From assembly GCF_001039355.2 (NCBI RefSeq), contig NW_019774847.1, forward strand, positions 900,034 to 964,033: DNA of 64,000 nucleotides, written 5' to 3'. Source of the stretch: Lingula anatina. Lineage: Eukaryota; Brachiopoda; Lingulata; Lingulida; Lingulidae. Every line of letters starts with the position of its first letter. The stretch's first letter is position 1. Below, piece after piece: positions 36,461-62,216 of this stretch. Below the pieces are notes generated by a model. The model ran no database searches. It saw only the letters and a program-made list of their open reading frames with translations, and had not been told where the DNA came from. The translations under genes were made by a program, and so were the position numbers.

Positions 36461-37378
36461 TTATACTGTAGTACTCCTGTGTCCCCCATCAAGCTGCGGT
36501 CGAGCAAATTCTACAAAGTCATCTATGAGCACTGGCCACGCCCCTGGAAGTGACACAGATGTTTGACGTCAGAACAACAGTGGTAAGATAGGCTTGGAGT
36601 AGCTTTAGGCTGTGCTATTTTAATACATTTCACATCTTTTATGCTACAATACACTGAACTTGGCACTGTGTTAGGTGTGACATTGTGTTAGATGTGTCAG
36701 TGTGTTAGATGTGACAGTGTGCTGGATGTGCCAATACGTCAGTTGTGACTGTGTAAAAGACCCCCTTACCTTCCTCATCATAATTAGTCATGTCATCAGC
36801 AATCATGTTACTGAAGTCTAGCAGCAGATTCCAGGTGTCTTTAGGGATGGATCTTTTATGGTGTTCCTGATAAAAAAAATTAAACTAATAATACAGTGGT
36901 ACACTGCTTAAATCAATTGTACTGACTTATTCTTAATATTTCATTTGCAAAACAAAACATTATATTTTCTATGGTTAAGTTTACTAAGTTTTGGATATTT
37001 CTTTAAAGCTGTCTTAATTAAGGACTGATTCCTTACAATCTTTGAATTTGAAGTTTTGTCACCTGTAAAAATTGTACCCAAAGGTCTAAAAATTTGAATT
37101 TTCCTGAGAGCACAATGTTCCAGTATGCTATTGCCATGTCCAGGTCTGCAAATTAAAAATTTAGAAAATGGAACAAATGTTTGTCAGTTTTGTAATCAAC
37201 GAGAGTCAGTTCTTCCTCTGATGTATATCAAAATAGTCAACAGACTAACACAGGACAATCATTTGTAGAAAATACCACTTACCATAAATTATCTATATTT
37301 TTTACCTATGACAAACAGTTGCTTTTGCAATCATGAAGAGATTGCATAATATATTTAACAAAAAAAAAAAAAAAAAAA

Positions 37379-37412
<34 letters not shown>

Positions 37413-39325
37413 GGACAACTCACCTAAACCTTTTTGACCTGGATTTTTGGCATAATTGAAAGTAAAATTATAAAAATCTTTGAATTTTGCAGGATCTCTG
37501 ATCTCCAATTCCAGACTCTGGCATTTATGTTTTAAACGTTCTACGCTATCACACCTGAAAATGAATAATAATTATTAAGAAATTAAATATACATGGTTAC
37601 GTCTTCCTTTCAAATATAGAGTTACTAGGGTCTTTCACTGCTGTAATATCTTTTTTCATTCATTCCACTTTCTTAATGTTTCTTTCTATGTCAACATAAG
37701 ATTTTAAATAGGTGCAATTGCTTAGTTTATTTCTTCATCTTAAAGGAGCAAAGAGTAAGATCTTGAAAACACATACTTGTGCTTTTAAGTCCCTAATTTA
37801 CTTCTTGTTGAAGTAATAAAAAGATGTAATTATTTAGATCATTTTAACAAATGAAAACCATAAAATGTCACCAAAAATAACTCAAATTTATCATATCTTG
37901 AATTCCCCTGCAAAAATTTGTCTCATTTAATGTTCACTTATGGTTCTCAATCTAATCTAGTACATTTGATGTATTTTTATTTTTATTTTTTTTTTTTTAA
38001 GTTTTATTTTTGTTCTGTAATGAATGTAACAGTTCTCATTAAAAGAGAAAAACATTATGTTCTAGGACAGATTGGGAACCGTGAGTGTTAAATGAGACAA
38101 ATTTTGGAGGGGTTATACCTACCCTAAATCGGTCATTCCATTGATAAACTCGTCTTTTGTAAACTCGCACTGCACTGCTGCGTGAAACTTCCAGGCTAAG
38201 ACTAAAACCACTCGGCTCTCCGGGTTAAGATTTAATTCTTCTAAGAACTTGAGCATTCCTTCTGCTGTGATTTTATCTTCCTCATGGGGATCTGGAAGAG
38301 AGAATTTCAATATACGTTAGTAATCACTGATGATGGAAGTCTAGTGATTTTTTTTTTTTGGGGGGGGGGGGGAGAGAAAACACCAGGCTCGACTGGGATT
38401 CAAATCCAGGACTCTTGCAAACCATGCGCCTGCTCTCCCAACTGAGCTGCTGAGCCTGGGCCAACCCTGGCCAGGCACTACAGAAGGAAATAAGAAACAC
38501 AACACAGGATACTTATTTGATATATGGCAGCTTTTAACACAACATTAAAGACATATTTCAGTATAATTTATAACAACTTCAGGGACTAACAGCACAGTTT
38601 TTCACTATAAAAAAGGTTCTGTGAAAACAGTTGTTGCAGTATGTTGCCATAAATATGTGATGCATCAATGTCAATAAAAAAGTCAAGGCATACTGATGAA
38701 ACACACACTAATTCATTTATATTTGTTGAGCTAAATATACACCACATGACTGAGCACAAAATGGATGCTACATCAAGTTGTCAAAGTGTGTATATTAAAT
38801 CAACAGACCACTATGGATGGAACTGTTATTTTCTAAATTTTGTACAGGTTTTTGATAATGATAATTTGCAATGGAAATTTTAGTATGTAAACCTTACCTG
38901 TATTTATTAACGTCACACCACTGAACTGGCTGACTATGATAATAGAAAATCTAGCCACTTACTCCAAGCCCATACTAACTTAGTACCTACCTTTGTATCT
39001 ATTGAATATTTGCTCTATTTTCTTTCTGTCTATCGTCCCTTTTGGCTCTCTGTTGTAGCGTTCGGGGAACTGGAAATAGTTGTCCACCGCGACGTCCAGT
39101 TTCCAGTCGTGGGCTGTCAGACAGTTGATAGCAGTTTTCTCGCCAGACTGAGTGAAGGCAATAAATTGCCGTACTTTGTCTTTTTGCGACGATTTCAGCT
39201 TATGCTACAAAGGGGAAAATATTCTTTATAACTAAGAAATAGTCTCTCGTGAGTACAATGGTCTTGATTAGTGATAAACAAGTTTTATTTTGATCTTCTT
39301 GTGAAATAGTTTCACTACTCACCAT
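36461..39325 (-). CDS. DCUN1D1: DCN1-like protein (DCUN1D1/2 type), complete
   Basis: Seven coding exons on the minus strand (39325-39323, 39204-38991, 38291-38123, 37554-37424, 37145-37063, 36866-36770, 36543-36461) all have GT-AG sites and matching phases. They give 259 residues, the length of the vertebrate orthologue. The protein begins [15 protein letters not shown], where a UBA-like domain follows (about 8-45). The potentiating neddylation (PONY) domain fills the C-terminal two thirds ([45 protein letters not shown]). The end is RSTTV. These proteins act as scaffold E3s that promote NEDD8 transfer from UBC12 to cullins. The first exon holds only the ATG. Intron 6, next to the 36770 donor, carries a 17-bp minisatellite also seen in MCM7. 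The DCUN1D1 versus DCUN1D2 label cannot be decided, as invertebrates usually have one gene for both. Confidence 0.95.
36660..36755. repeat. TGTGACAGTGTGTTAGA-type minisatellite in DCUN1D intron
   Basis: About five degenerate units of roughly 17 bases (for example GTGTTAGATGTGACAGT) lie just intronic to exon 6. The same motif occurs in MCM7 introns at 42414-42462 (reverse orientation), 46935-47095 and 52370-52545. Confidence 0.75.
37360..37413. repeat. poly(A)/(TAA)n tract in DCUN1D intron
   Basis: A homopolymer A run, then TAA trinucleotides, then A again lies a few bases from the exon 4 splice donor. Read through, it gives poly-Tyr/Phe only. Confidence 0.85.
38386..38456 (-). repeat. tRNA-like sequence, probably the head of a SINE
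   Basis: On the minus strand GGCTCAG starts the unit, AGCTCAGTTGGGAGAGC fits a D-arm with box A, and CTGGATTTGAATCCCAG fits a T-arm with box B. GGCTC/GAGCC can form the acceptor stem. The anticodon stem is poor. A C-run and A-run follow on the same strand (38372-38351), as a SINE tail would. It is inside a DCUN1D intron. A functional tRNA is unlikely. Confidence 0.5.
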
Positions 39326-39652
39326 GATCTCGTTATTTCTCTGCCATGACGAGAAGATTCGTGACAGTAAGGACAGACGGTTATTTTTTTAATTTTTTCG
39401 AAAATCAAGTAATTAAAACAACATTTTACTGCTTAATTTTACTACATAATTCGAATAGCATTATGTTATTTTGCAGTTTTTTCTCTCATTTATTTATTTA
39501 TTGGCACATCTCGCGCCCTAGTTCCAAGAGTCACGTGACTAGTGTTTCGCGCCGTTTTCCAAGTTGGCTAAGAACCTTTGTAGACATCAACAAGAAAACA
39601 GCGTCATTAAAACTGAGGAAACGCCAACCGATCACCAAAAAAACCTCTGAAC
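39326..39652. promoter_or_regulatory. Divergent promoter between DCUN1D and MCM7 with E2F-like sites
   Basis: Only 327 bases separate the two start codons. A perfect E2F-type site TTTCGCGC is at 39545-39552 and a weaker TCTCGCGCC near 39509. An E-box CACGTG is at 39532-39537. A second E2F-type site, GGCGGGAAAA, is at 39780-39789 in MCM7 intron 1. MCM genes are known E2F targets in animals, so S-phase control of MCM7 is expected. Effects on DCUN1D are inference. Confidence 0.65.
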
Positions 39653-47942
<8,290 letters not shown>

Positions 47943-47943
47943 N

Positions 47944-54022
<6,079 letters not shown>

Positions 54023-55338
54023 AGAACCTGACCCTCTTGTACAGAACTTGACCATCTTTTACAGACCTTGACCGTCTTTTACAGACCTTGACCAAACCAA
54101 ACGAGGGAACAAAAAGAGAAACTGGCTTTGACAAGAATTAGTGTTTCTGTGTTATTTTTCTTTTCTTATGTACAATTGTAATCACATTGGAATACCAAAC
54201 TGCAGTTTTTATGAATATAGAAGCTCTGATCTTTAAAAAACAAGCTCGTGTAACTCTCCAGTTTTAAAGGTAACAATGAGACAAAGACGTTGGGACATTC
54301 TGGCATAGAATTTAGTTTGAAGGTTTGAATAAATCCTGAAGTATTCATTTAAAAAATAGGTCATGTCACCTGTGATGGGGTTTGGCTGAACTGGAGTAAG
54401 ATGTATCTTGATCTAGGTCATATCCTTGGTGTGCACAGAAACTGCTTGCTATTTATAATACTTGCACTTTGACGGAACTTCATTGTTACAGACATTTTAG
54501 ATGGTTTGTACATAGGTAAACTTGGTCCAGTAGAATGTATTGCTACATGATCCTGTACATTTTGAACATTAGATGCAATATTTTATTGGCTATGTATATA
54601 GAGACTCTGTTGTGTATTCATATCACACATGGATTACTAAAACGATGTTGTGTGATGGGTTATTTATCACTGCAAATAAATAAGCAGACTTGTGATTTTA
54701 AGGCCATGTTGTAGTTGTTGTACCAGTTTTATATTTTTAAGAATGTTGCGAGATGAAAAAAGGAATCGGAAAAAGGTCGAGCAATGATTGATTGCAGTTT
54801 GTTAAATACTATGGGATATTAATGATGCAGTCATTCACAATTCTGGATGAGAGAGGTGATGTACCAAGTTTTGGAGGATGGCTTTCTGCTAGATAGATGG
54901 CGCCATGCAGCAGGACAGTGAACGTCAGGTCAAGACGGGCTGCAATAGTGTTTGTTGTGTCACATTGCACTTGTCCTGGCCTTATGTCCTCTGGCTTAAC
55001 GTCATAGATGACCAGTTATTATTAATTTAGACCACAAGATAAGAAGTCCAGTCCTATCACCATAGATGACCAGTTGTTATTAATTTAGACCACAAGATAA
55101 GTCCAGTTCTATCACCTTAGATGACGAGTTATTATTAATTTAGACCACAAGATAAGAAGTCCAGTCCTATCACCATAGATGACCAGTTATTATTAATTTA
55201 GACCACAAGATAAAAAGTCGTCCTGTCACCATAGATGACCAGTTATTAATTTAGACCACAAGATAAGAAGTCCAGTCCTATCACCATAGGTGACCAGTTC
55301 TTATTAATATAGACCACAAGATAAGAAGTCCAGTACCG
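54023..55338. other. MCM7 3' UTR and downstream minisatellite (haplotype B)
   Basis: After the stop, the 3' UTR has several short repeats of CAGACCTTGACC and an AATAAA near 54676. From about 54995 to 55333 a minisatellite of roughly 57 bases (GATGACCAGTTATTATTAAT, then ACCACAAGATAAGAAG) is present. It is cut by the N at 55339. Confidence 0.75.
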
Positions 55339-55339
55339 N

Positions 55340-56632
55340 GCTCTGACAGACTACCTGACTGGAGCATATGTGGAGATGAGAAAGGAGGCCAGGAATAGCA
55401 AGGACACGACCTTCACCTCTGCAAGGTCACTGTTGGCCATACTGAGGCTGTCCACTGCTCTGGTCAGTTGACAACAAGGTTATCATTTAATGTTACTAAA
55501 GAAGCAAATTTGCTTTGAAACAGACAAGCTTTTTCCGCGGAAATGCAGAATTCTGCCTTTTTTAATTCAATTCTGATGGTTTCTGAGATTCGCCAAGTTA
55601 AGTGTTAGGTCCCACGATGAACGTTCAGAGGGTTCTCTCTCTTTTTTTTTTTTTTTTTTTTTTAACCTAAGCTCATGTCTATTGAAAGAGAAGCAGTATG
55701 TGGTTTTTGGTTTTAAGTTAATGTTTTTGTTAGCAAAATTTAAATCTTTTACAAATGGGACACTTTTTGGACTTGGCCCAGTGACTTAGGAAATAATCCT
55801 ACATTTTTCAGTGTGGATTCAAAATGATCCCTATGTTTAAGATGTGAAGGACCGAAGTGTGTCATTTTGTGACACTAATCCAGGCCAGGTTGCCCCTGAC
55901 CTTTGCAACCAAACTGTAACAGCAGGGTGTAATGTTGAAGAAGATCTCTCTCCTCAGTGTAATCGTTTCGAAGTTTGTGTGTCATCACACCCTAATGTTG
56001 ATTATTCCAGGCGCGGCTCAGACTTGCTGATGTCGTTGAGAAGGAAGATGTGAATGAAGCCATGCGGCTTATTGAGATGTCGAAGGAATCCCTGAGTACA
56101 GAGGAGACGGCCGGGAGGTATGTGGTGGGAGAGATCAGATATAAATGACGCAATTTCAGTACTGAAAAATTATAATAAGAAACAAATGAGTGAGAACGCT
56201 CCATCATCAGTTTGAAGGAGTATTCTGAATATATACAAGAACAAATTAAGAAATAAAAGCTCCCATCATTTTGTCTTCTACGTATTAAATGCTCATCCAC
56301 TTCAGATGTAGGTCTTAGGTAAAAGATAGTTTTGGTTTGTGACAAAATTCTACTAAATATAAGTTGTAAGGGGCACTCCAAGCTATGGAGGTATTTTACT
56401 GCATGATGACTTTTTCTATTTCAGGAAACAAAATTGGAAGGACCAAGTTTTCAACCTGGTGAAGGAAATGGCGCCAGCCAAGGGGGCAAAGTCCATCAAG
56501 ATGGCCGACATCATGGAGCGCTGTGCTTCTAAAGGATTCAAGCCTCACCAGGTTGAAGAGTGTATTGAGGAGTACGAGGAGCTTAACGTCTGGCAGGTGA
56601 ATACGGCCAAGACCAGGCTGACCATACTGTAA
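55340..56632 (+). CDS. MCM7: MCM7 exons 15 (partial)-17, continuation of haplotype A
   Basis: Exon 15 starts mid-exon right after the N (55340-55462), then exon 16 (56011-56117) and exon 17 (56425-56632, stop TAA). The intron between 15 and 16 is read completely here, including the poly(T) at about 55640-55663 where the other copies break. The first 320 bases look identical to 47620-47942 and differ from the 53.1-53.4 kb copy, so this is the true continuation of the first MCM7 segment. Confidence 0.92.
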
Positions 56633-58225
56633 AGAACCTGACCCTCTTGTACAGAACTTGACCATCTTTTACAGACCTTGACCGTCTTTTACAGACCTTG
56701 ACCAAACCAAACGAGGGAACAAAAAGAGAAACTGGCTTTGACAAGAATTAGTGTTTCTGTGTGATTTTTCTTTTCTTATGTACAATTGTAATCACATTGG
56801 AATACCAAACTGCAGTTTTTATGAATAAAGAATCTCTGATCTTTGAAAAACAAGCTGGTATAACTCTCCAGTTTTAAAGGTAACAATGAGACAAAGACGT
56901 TGGAACATTCTGGCATAGAATTTAGTTTGAAGGTTTGAATAAATCCTGAAGTATTCATTTAAAAAATAGGTCATGTCACCTGTGATGGGGTTTGGCTGAA
57001 CTGGAGTAAGATGTATCTTGATCTAGGTCATATCCTTGGTGTGCATAGAAACTGCCTGCTGTTTATAATATTTGCACCTTGACGGAACTTCGTTGTCACA
57101 GACATTTTAGATGGTTTGTACATAAGTGAACTTGGTCCAGTAGAATGTATTGCTACATGATCCTGTACATTTTGAACATTAGATGCAATATTTTATTGGC
57201 TATGTATATAGAGACTTTGTTGTGTAGTCATATCACACATGGATTACTAAAACAATGATGTTGTGTGATGGGTTATTTATCACTGCAAATAAATAAGCAG
57301 ACTTGGGATTTTAAGGCCATGTTGTAGTTGTAACAGTTTTGTATTTTTAAAAACGTGAGACGAAAAAAGGAACCATAAAAAGGTCAAGCAATGATTGATT
57401 GCAGTTTGTTAAATGCTATGGGGTATTAATGATGCAGTCATTCACAATTCTGGATGAGAGAGGTGATGACCCAAGTTTTGGAGGATGGCTTTCTGCTAGA
57501 TAGATGGCGCCATGGAGCAGGACAGTGAACGTCAGGTCAAGACAGGCTGCAATAGTGTTTGTTGTGTCACATTGCACTTGTCCTGGCCTTATGTCCACTG
57601 GCTTAACATCATAGATGACCAGTTATTATTAATTTAGACCACAAGATAAGTCCAGTCCCGTCACCGTAGATGACCAGTTATTATTAATTTAGACCACAAG
57701 ATAAGAAGTCCAGTCCTATCACCTTAGACCTCATTTCCACAGATTAGATCGATCTACTTTAGATCGACCTAACTCCCTGGGGGTTCACGCTAAATAGCTG
57801 TCAGCCGGGCGGACACGAAAGTTAATTACCCCCTTACAGCATGTAGTAGGCGGGACGGACATTTAAGCCGGATTATCTGACAGTAATCTACTGAGACTCC
57901 CCGCAGGGATAGATCGATCTTAAAGCTCTGGGAAAACAGCCTTAGATGACCAGTTCTTATTAATTTAGACCACAAGATAAGAAGTCCAGTCCTATCACCA
58001 TAGATGACCAGTTCTTATTAATTTAGACCACAAGATAAGAAGTCCAGTCCTATCAACACAGATGACCTGTTATTATTAATTTAGACCACAAGATAAGAAG
58101 TCCAGTCCTATCACCATAGATGACCAGTTATTAATTTGGACCACAATATAAGTTCACTGTCTTAACACCATAAATGACCAATTATTATTTAAGACCACAA
58201 AATAAGAAGTGATTCTTTTTCATAA
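56633..58225. repeat. MCM7 3' UTR and 57-bp minisatellite with a MITE inside (haplotype A)
   Basis: The 3' UTR matches 54023-54990. The array of GATGACCAGTTATTATTAAT units runs from about 57605 to 58200 with a Harbinger-like MITE at 57727-57941. The array marks the boundary between MCM7 and the convergent YAP gene. Confidence 0.75.
57727..57941 (+). mobile_element. Harbinger-like MITE, 215 bp, inserted in a minisatellite unit
   Basis: The copy begins GACCTCATTTCC and ends GGGAAAACAGCC. TTA lies immediately on both sides (57724-57726 and 57942-57944). The uninterrupted unit at about 55110 reads CACCTTAGATGACG, so TTA is a target duplication. A 3-bp TTA/TAA duplication is typical of PIF/Harbinger elements. 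It is the best-defined copy of the family in this window and has the same length as the copy at 40371. Confidence 0.85.
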
Positions 58226-61200
58226 AAATTTATTTCTAGTCCATAATACATAAACGGACTTGACAATAAAACCACTACGTATCTTAGTTTCTTGATATAA
58301 AATAATCCTCTAGTTGTATAAAACTATTATACAAATATTTACAATTTTGTTTATTACTTTTTCTAATCTTTTGCTTTTTTTTTTTGTCAGCAGATTTTTG
58401 ATGTTATTCAAATTGCATAGATATTATAGATAAATAAGGAATGGACTTTTTTTTCTTTCTTTTGATCTTTTGTAAGTAGCTTGAACTTGCCGCTTGCAGT
58501 AGTTGTACAATACACTAAAGGTTCTGGTACTGAACATAAATTGTTTAACTTGACAGTATTGATCTATACAAACAATATGCCCTTGACCAGTAGTAGGTCA
58601 AGGTCACTGCCTTGTAATTATGTATCTGGGTTACACTGACATACATTACTGGATATTTATAGGTCAGATCTGATGTCCTTGAAGCCAAACAGGCACAGTA
58701 GAAGAACCGCCTGCAATACAATTCAAAGTTAATGGTCAACTTGCCAACATCAAATAAACAAACTTTTTATCAATAATTAAATGAGATCAAACTAAATACA
58801 ATCCTCTAAACATGACTCAAGAAAGTTTTTAAACAAGGGTTACTTTTTATGAATAATAACCAATAATTTCAAGGCTCTTCTAGTCAACATTCAATAAAAG
58901 GTTCTCAATAATATGGAACAATCTGGTGAAGTTCAACCCTCTTCATTATATCTATACATCAAAACAGTAACTTACTGTTTACAATGCTCAGACTTGATCA
59001 TTTTGCTGCTGTACAGTTATTACTGTGATCAATCATTTGATATTGTATTAAACAGTAACAATGTTGTATTTCTTGTTATGTTATGTATTGGTCAGAGCCT
59101 CTGGCGTCTGTTGTATTGCATCTTACGTACATTCACACTGGATCTTACATAACACCAGTGTTATTACACTGAATGTTCTCTTAATTACTTGATTCATTCT
59201 GTCTGAACACAAGTTGAAATGTCCAGATGTAAACATTGTGTGGAGCTCTTCAGGTCGTTAGTTTTTAATCTAAGGATTGGCGAATCCCAACCTGAGAAGA
59301 CGCTTCACCCACACTTGCACCAGTTTTGTGTGTTTCTGGCCACGTTTGCTTGGGACCTTAATAAACCCACGTCTCAATAGAAATAAAATCATTTTTCACC
59401 TCAGTTCTTCAATCTGGAGAGCTTAAAGACGACCCTCGTGTCATCTTCTCCCTTGGTAACCAGGAGGTTGGCAACAATGTCGACACAATAATGGAACTTT
59501 TTAAGTACTCTTCAACTTTATAACAATTCCCTAAGCTACACTTGCCCATACATCACTTTTCCTCTCTTTTATTAAAAGAGGTTTAAAATTAAAATAACTA
59601 AAATATAACATCTGAGTCTATTATATATCAACATACAAATAATTTCAGCATTTCTTCGAGATGAATGCAAATTGCCCTTTTGAGTTTTCATCTTTAACTT
59701 TCCTGCTCCTCTTGCTTGGTCTGCCATTAAATGCAGTGCAGACATTCAAAATGGCTACTGTAGGGGAACGCTTGTGTTGCTCCAAGCTGTCTGTTGACTT
59801 TCAAGTCATAAGGTGTTCCCTGACAGCGGACCCTCACATGACTGCGCGATGAACAAACCTTATACAACACCCAGTGGTCAAATACTGTCTTTGTAATATA
59901 CAAACTTGGATAAAACTATCAGCAAAGATAATCTCAGAATGGGGATCCATTCCAAGTGTCAGTTTGAGGGTAACTTAATACAGTTATGACTCCATCTTTT
60001 CAATGAACAGGAATTATCTCACTTTCAGATACAAAATTTTATCATCACAAAACCTTATTTCTATATAGCATTTGTGTTGTGTTTGCTGCATAAAATGGAA
60101 CATGTAGCCTGCTTTTTAATTTTGTTGCTAACACTCAACAGTAACATTCTACTTTTAAGAAATTATGACCTTAAAAAATATAGTTTTTCGGAAAAATTCA
60201 CAACTGTCTCCCATTGAAAAGATCGAGTGATAACTGAAGTACACTATGCTATCTATGTACAATGATTGAGTGTAGAAAAAATATACAAGTATAAGATGTA
60301 TATGGATGCACATGTGACAATACTCTCCCTGATAATAACTCTATATATATTAAACATTTTTTCAATGTTTCTTTTTCATAATTTTAAAGATTTTTCAATA
60401 ATAATTGTTTCATGCTGCATTTTATTTCTGTAACAGATGAAATTATGAGCTTTCTCTTAAAACTACAGAATACAACTCTTTTCATCATATAATCTGTACA
60501 TATAACTAAGTAATATTACTAAAAATTATTGCATGTTATGCAAATAATATTTCTGTACTTGCACCAAGCCAACACAGCTGGCCTTATGTAAATGATGACA
60601 TAAATTGTGTTATTCAACTGCTCATGCATATAACGTTATAGAATAAGGTCAGTTTGATCGAGGCAGAGACGGAAGAGGAACTTCTTGCTCATCAGTCAGA
60701 TAGGAATGGCAACGATAGTAAACCTGGCAGAAGACAGGTGAAGATGGGGTAAAGATGGAGCGAGGGGTTGGGGGGGGAGGGGGGGATTGACCGTACTGGT
60801 TTCCACACAAACTGTCTCAAAATAGTTGATCTGAATTTTAGGAAATTCTTGTTCTTGTCTTATAGCAAAAACAGACATGAGTTTTTCTTGCAGAATCACA
60901 GAATTATGCTTTTTTTACATGACCCTAAAGCAATTACCCCCCCCCCCCAAAAAAAAAAAAATAAAAAAAAAAAAATTTACGTAAGGTGTTTGGTTCCCCA
61001 ATAAATGTTTTGTGTTCTCAAACATGGGCTCATGTCTGCGAAAAACAGGAAGCTATGCTAGTATTAAAGAGGTAAGTGGTAATCAATAACTCTGTTCTAT
61101 TATTTTAAGTGAAGGTGGGGGCTTAACTGGGCATTCTTTTTTCACTGAATTTTACCCTTTCTTAAAAACACCAGCAAACACCGTAACTGTCATTTTCATA

Positions 61201-62132
61201 AAAAAAAGGAGAGCTAATCCCTCCCCATTTCTGCCCTATCAACTGACATTATATAGTACATCTGATTTTATTCTTACAATGGTGAAAATAGTGTATAAAT
61301 ACTTGTATGTATGTAAGAACAGTCTGCTTGCCTCTCAGAGTTCACTCCCACAACAACAAAACTTCCAAATTTTCACTCTCTTCAAAACTATTTGTTCATA
61401 TTTATAAGATGAAACCAGTGCAGTTATATTTACACAGAGGTGGTACATGGCTGTCTTATAACAAAACGCCTGTTAAACCAGTTTTTCTTTCCATCAACTG
61501 CAGGGAATCTATTCAAAGGCTATCCTTTTGAAATTGTTTTACGTGTTGCCTTTTTGTCACTTTGGTGTGTTTCCCTTTTTGTATTATTTTCTCTTTACAT
61601 ATCTACACACATGATTGGAGGTTCCCATGAGAGCATTATCCATACTGTAAGAGCAAATCAGTGATAAAACCTGCAGACTCCACTCGACAGCCTCAAACTG
61701 GGTAAACCAGGAATTATGACAATAGTATAGCACCGTTATAAGTAGAACTGCCAATTAATCCACCCCAATATCATTTTTTTCCTTCTGAATGTGTCATACC
61801 TGTCCTAAACTTAACTTTTTTATATCACCATTAGATGACACCAGTGTCTTGAAAGCGGTCAAGAAGAGCCACAAACTCCATGATGAAATATCATAATTTT
61901 GATAAAAAATAACAATTTGCTCTTACAAAATAGATAAGTTAAGCTTCATTCTGTTACAAAAATACAACAACTACTTCTAAAAGATAGATAAAATAATAAA
62001 AATCTGACTTTGAGTGAATTACTCATTTGGTGCTTCAAAAGAAAACTTCCATTCTCCACTATAATAATGATAATAATAATACTATATTACAAGTTGAAGA
62101 TCTTTGTTCTTAGTTTTATGTAGTGAGTAGTT
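58226..62132 (-). other. Probable long 3' UTR of the YAP/Yorkie gene and AT-rich DNA
   Basis: There is no gene-like frame on either strand. Downstream of the YAP stop codon (minus strand) lie about 3.9 kb of AT-rich DNA. An AATAAA on the minus strand near 58229 lies just before the MCM7-side minisatellite, a plausible distal poly(A) site; nearer ones are also possible. G-rich and C/A homopolymer patches occur at 60765-60786 and 60940-60974. The 3' UTR reading is inference from position. Confidence 0.45.
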
Positions 62133-62216
62133 TCACAGCCATGTGAGGGTCTGTAGACTGTCCTGGCCATTCAGAACACTCTCCATGTCATTTAACAGTT
62201 CATTGCTAATATCCTC
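62133..62216 (-). CDS. YAP1: YAP/Yorkie C-terminal exon (Hippo pathway coactivator), rest outside the window
   Basis: The exon (minus strand) begins after TTCTTGTCTATTTCAG and encodes 27 residues plus TGA: it opens EDISNELLNDMESVL and ends LQTLTWL. This matches the end of YAP, where a conserved LNDMESVL segment of the activation domain precedes the C-terminal PDZ-binding motif TWL. YAP is the transcriptional coactivator phosphorylated by Warts/LATS, partnering TEAD/Scalloped through its N-terminus. The TEAD-binding and WW exons lie beyond 64000. The intron phase is 0. The frame stays open upstream through the repeat array, but the strong acceptor and family alignment favour the exon starting here. 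It is convergent with MCM7. Confidence 0.88.
   Translation of the reverse strand, partial: EDISNELLNDMESVLNGQDSLQTLTWL

Noticed and set aside
38386-38456. Functional tRNA gene
   Set aside because: Weak anticodon stem and homopolymer tail favour a SINE.
58913-61664. Small membrane-like proteins on the plus strand
   Set aside because: Hydrophobic frames in AT-rich DNA, probable YAP 3' UTR on the other strand; no family or splice signals.
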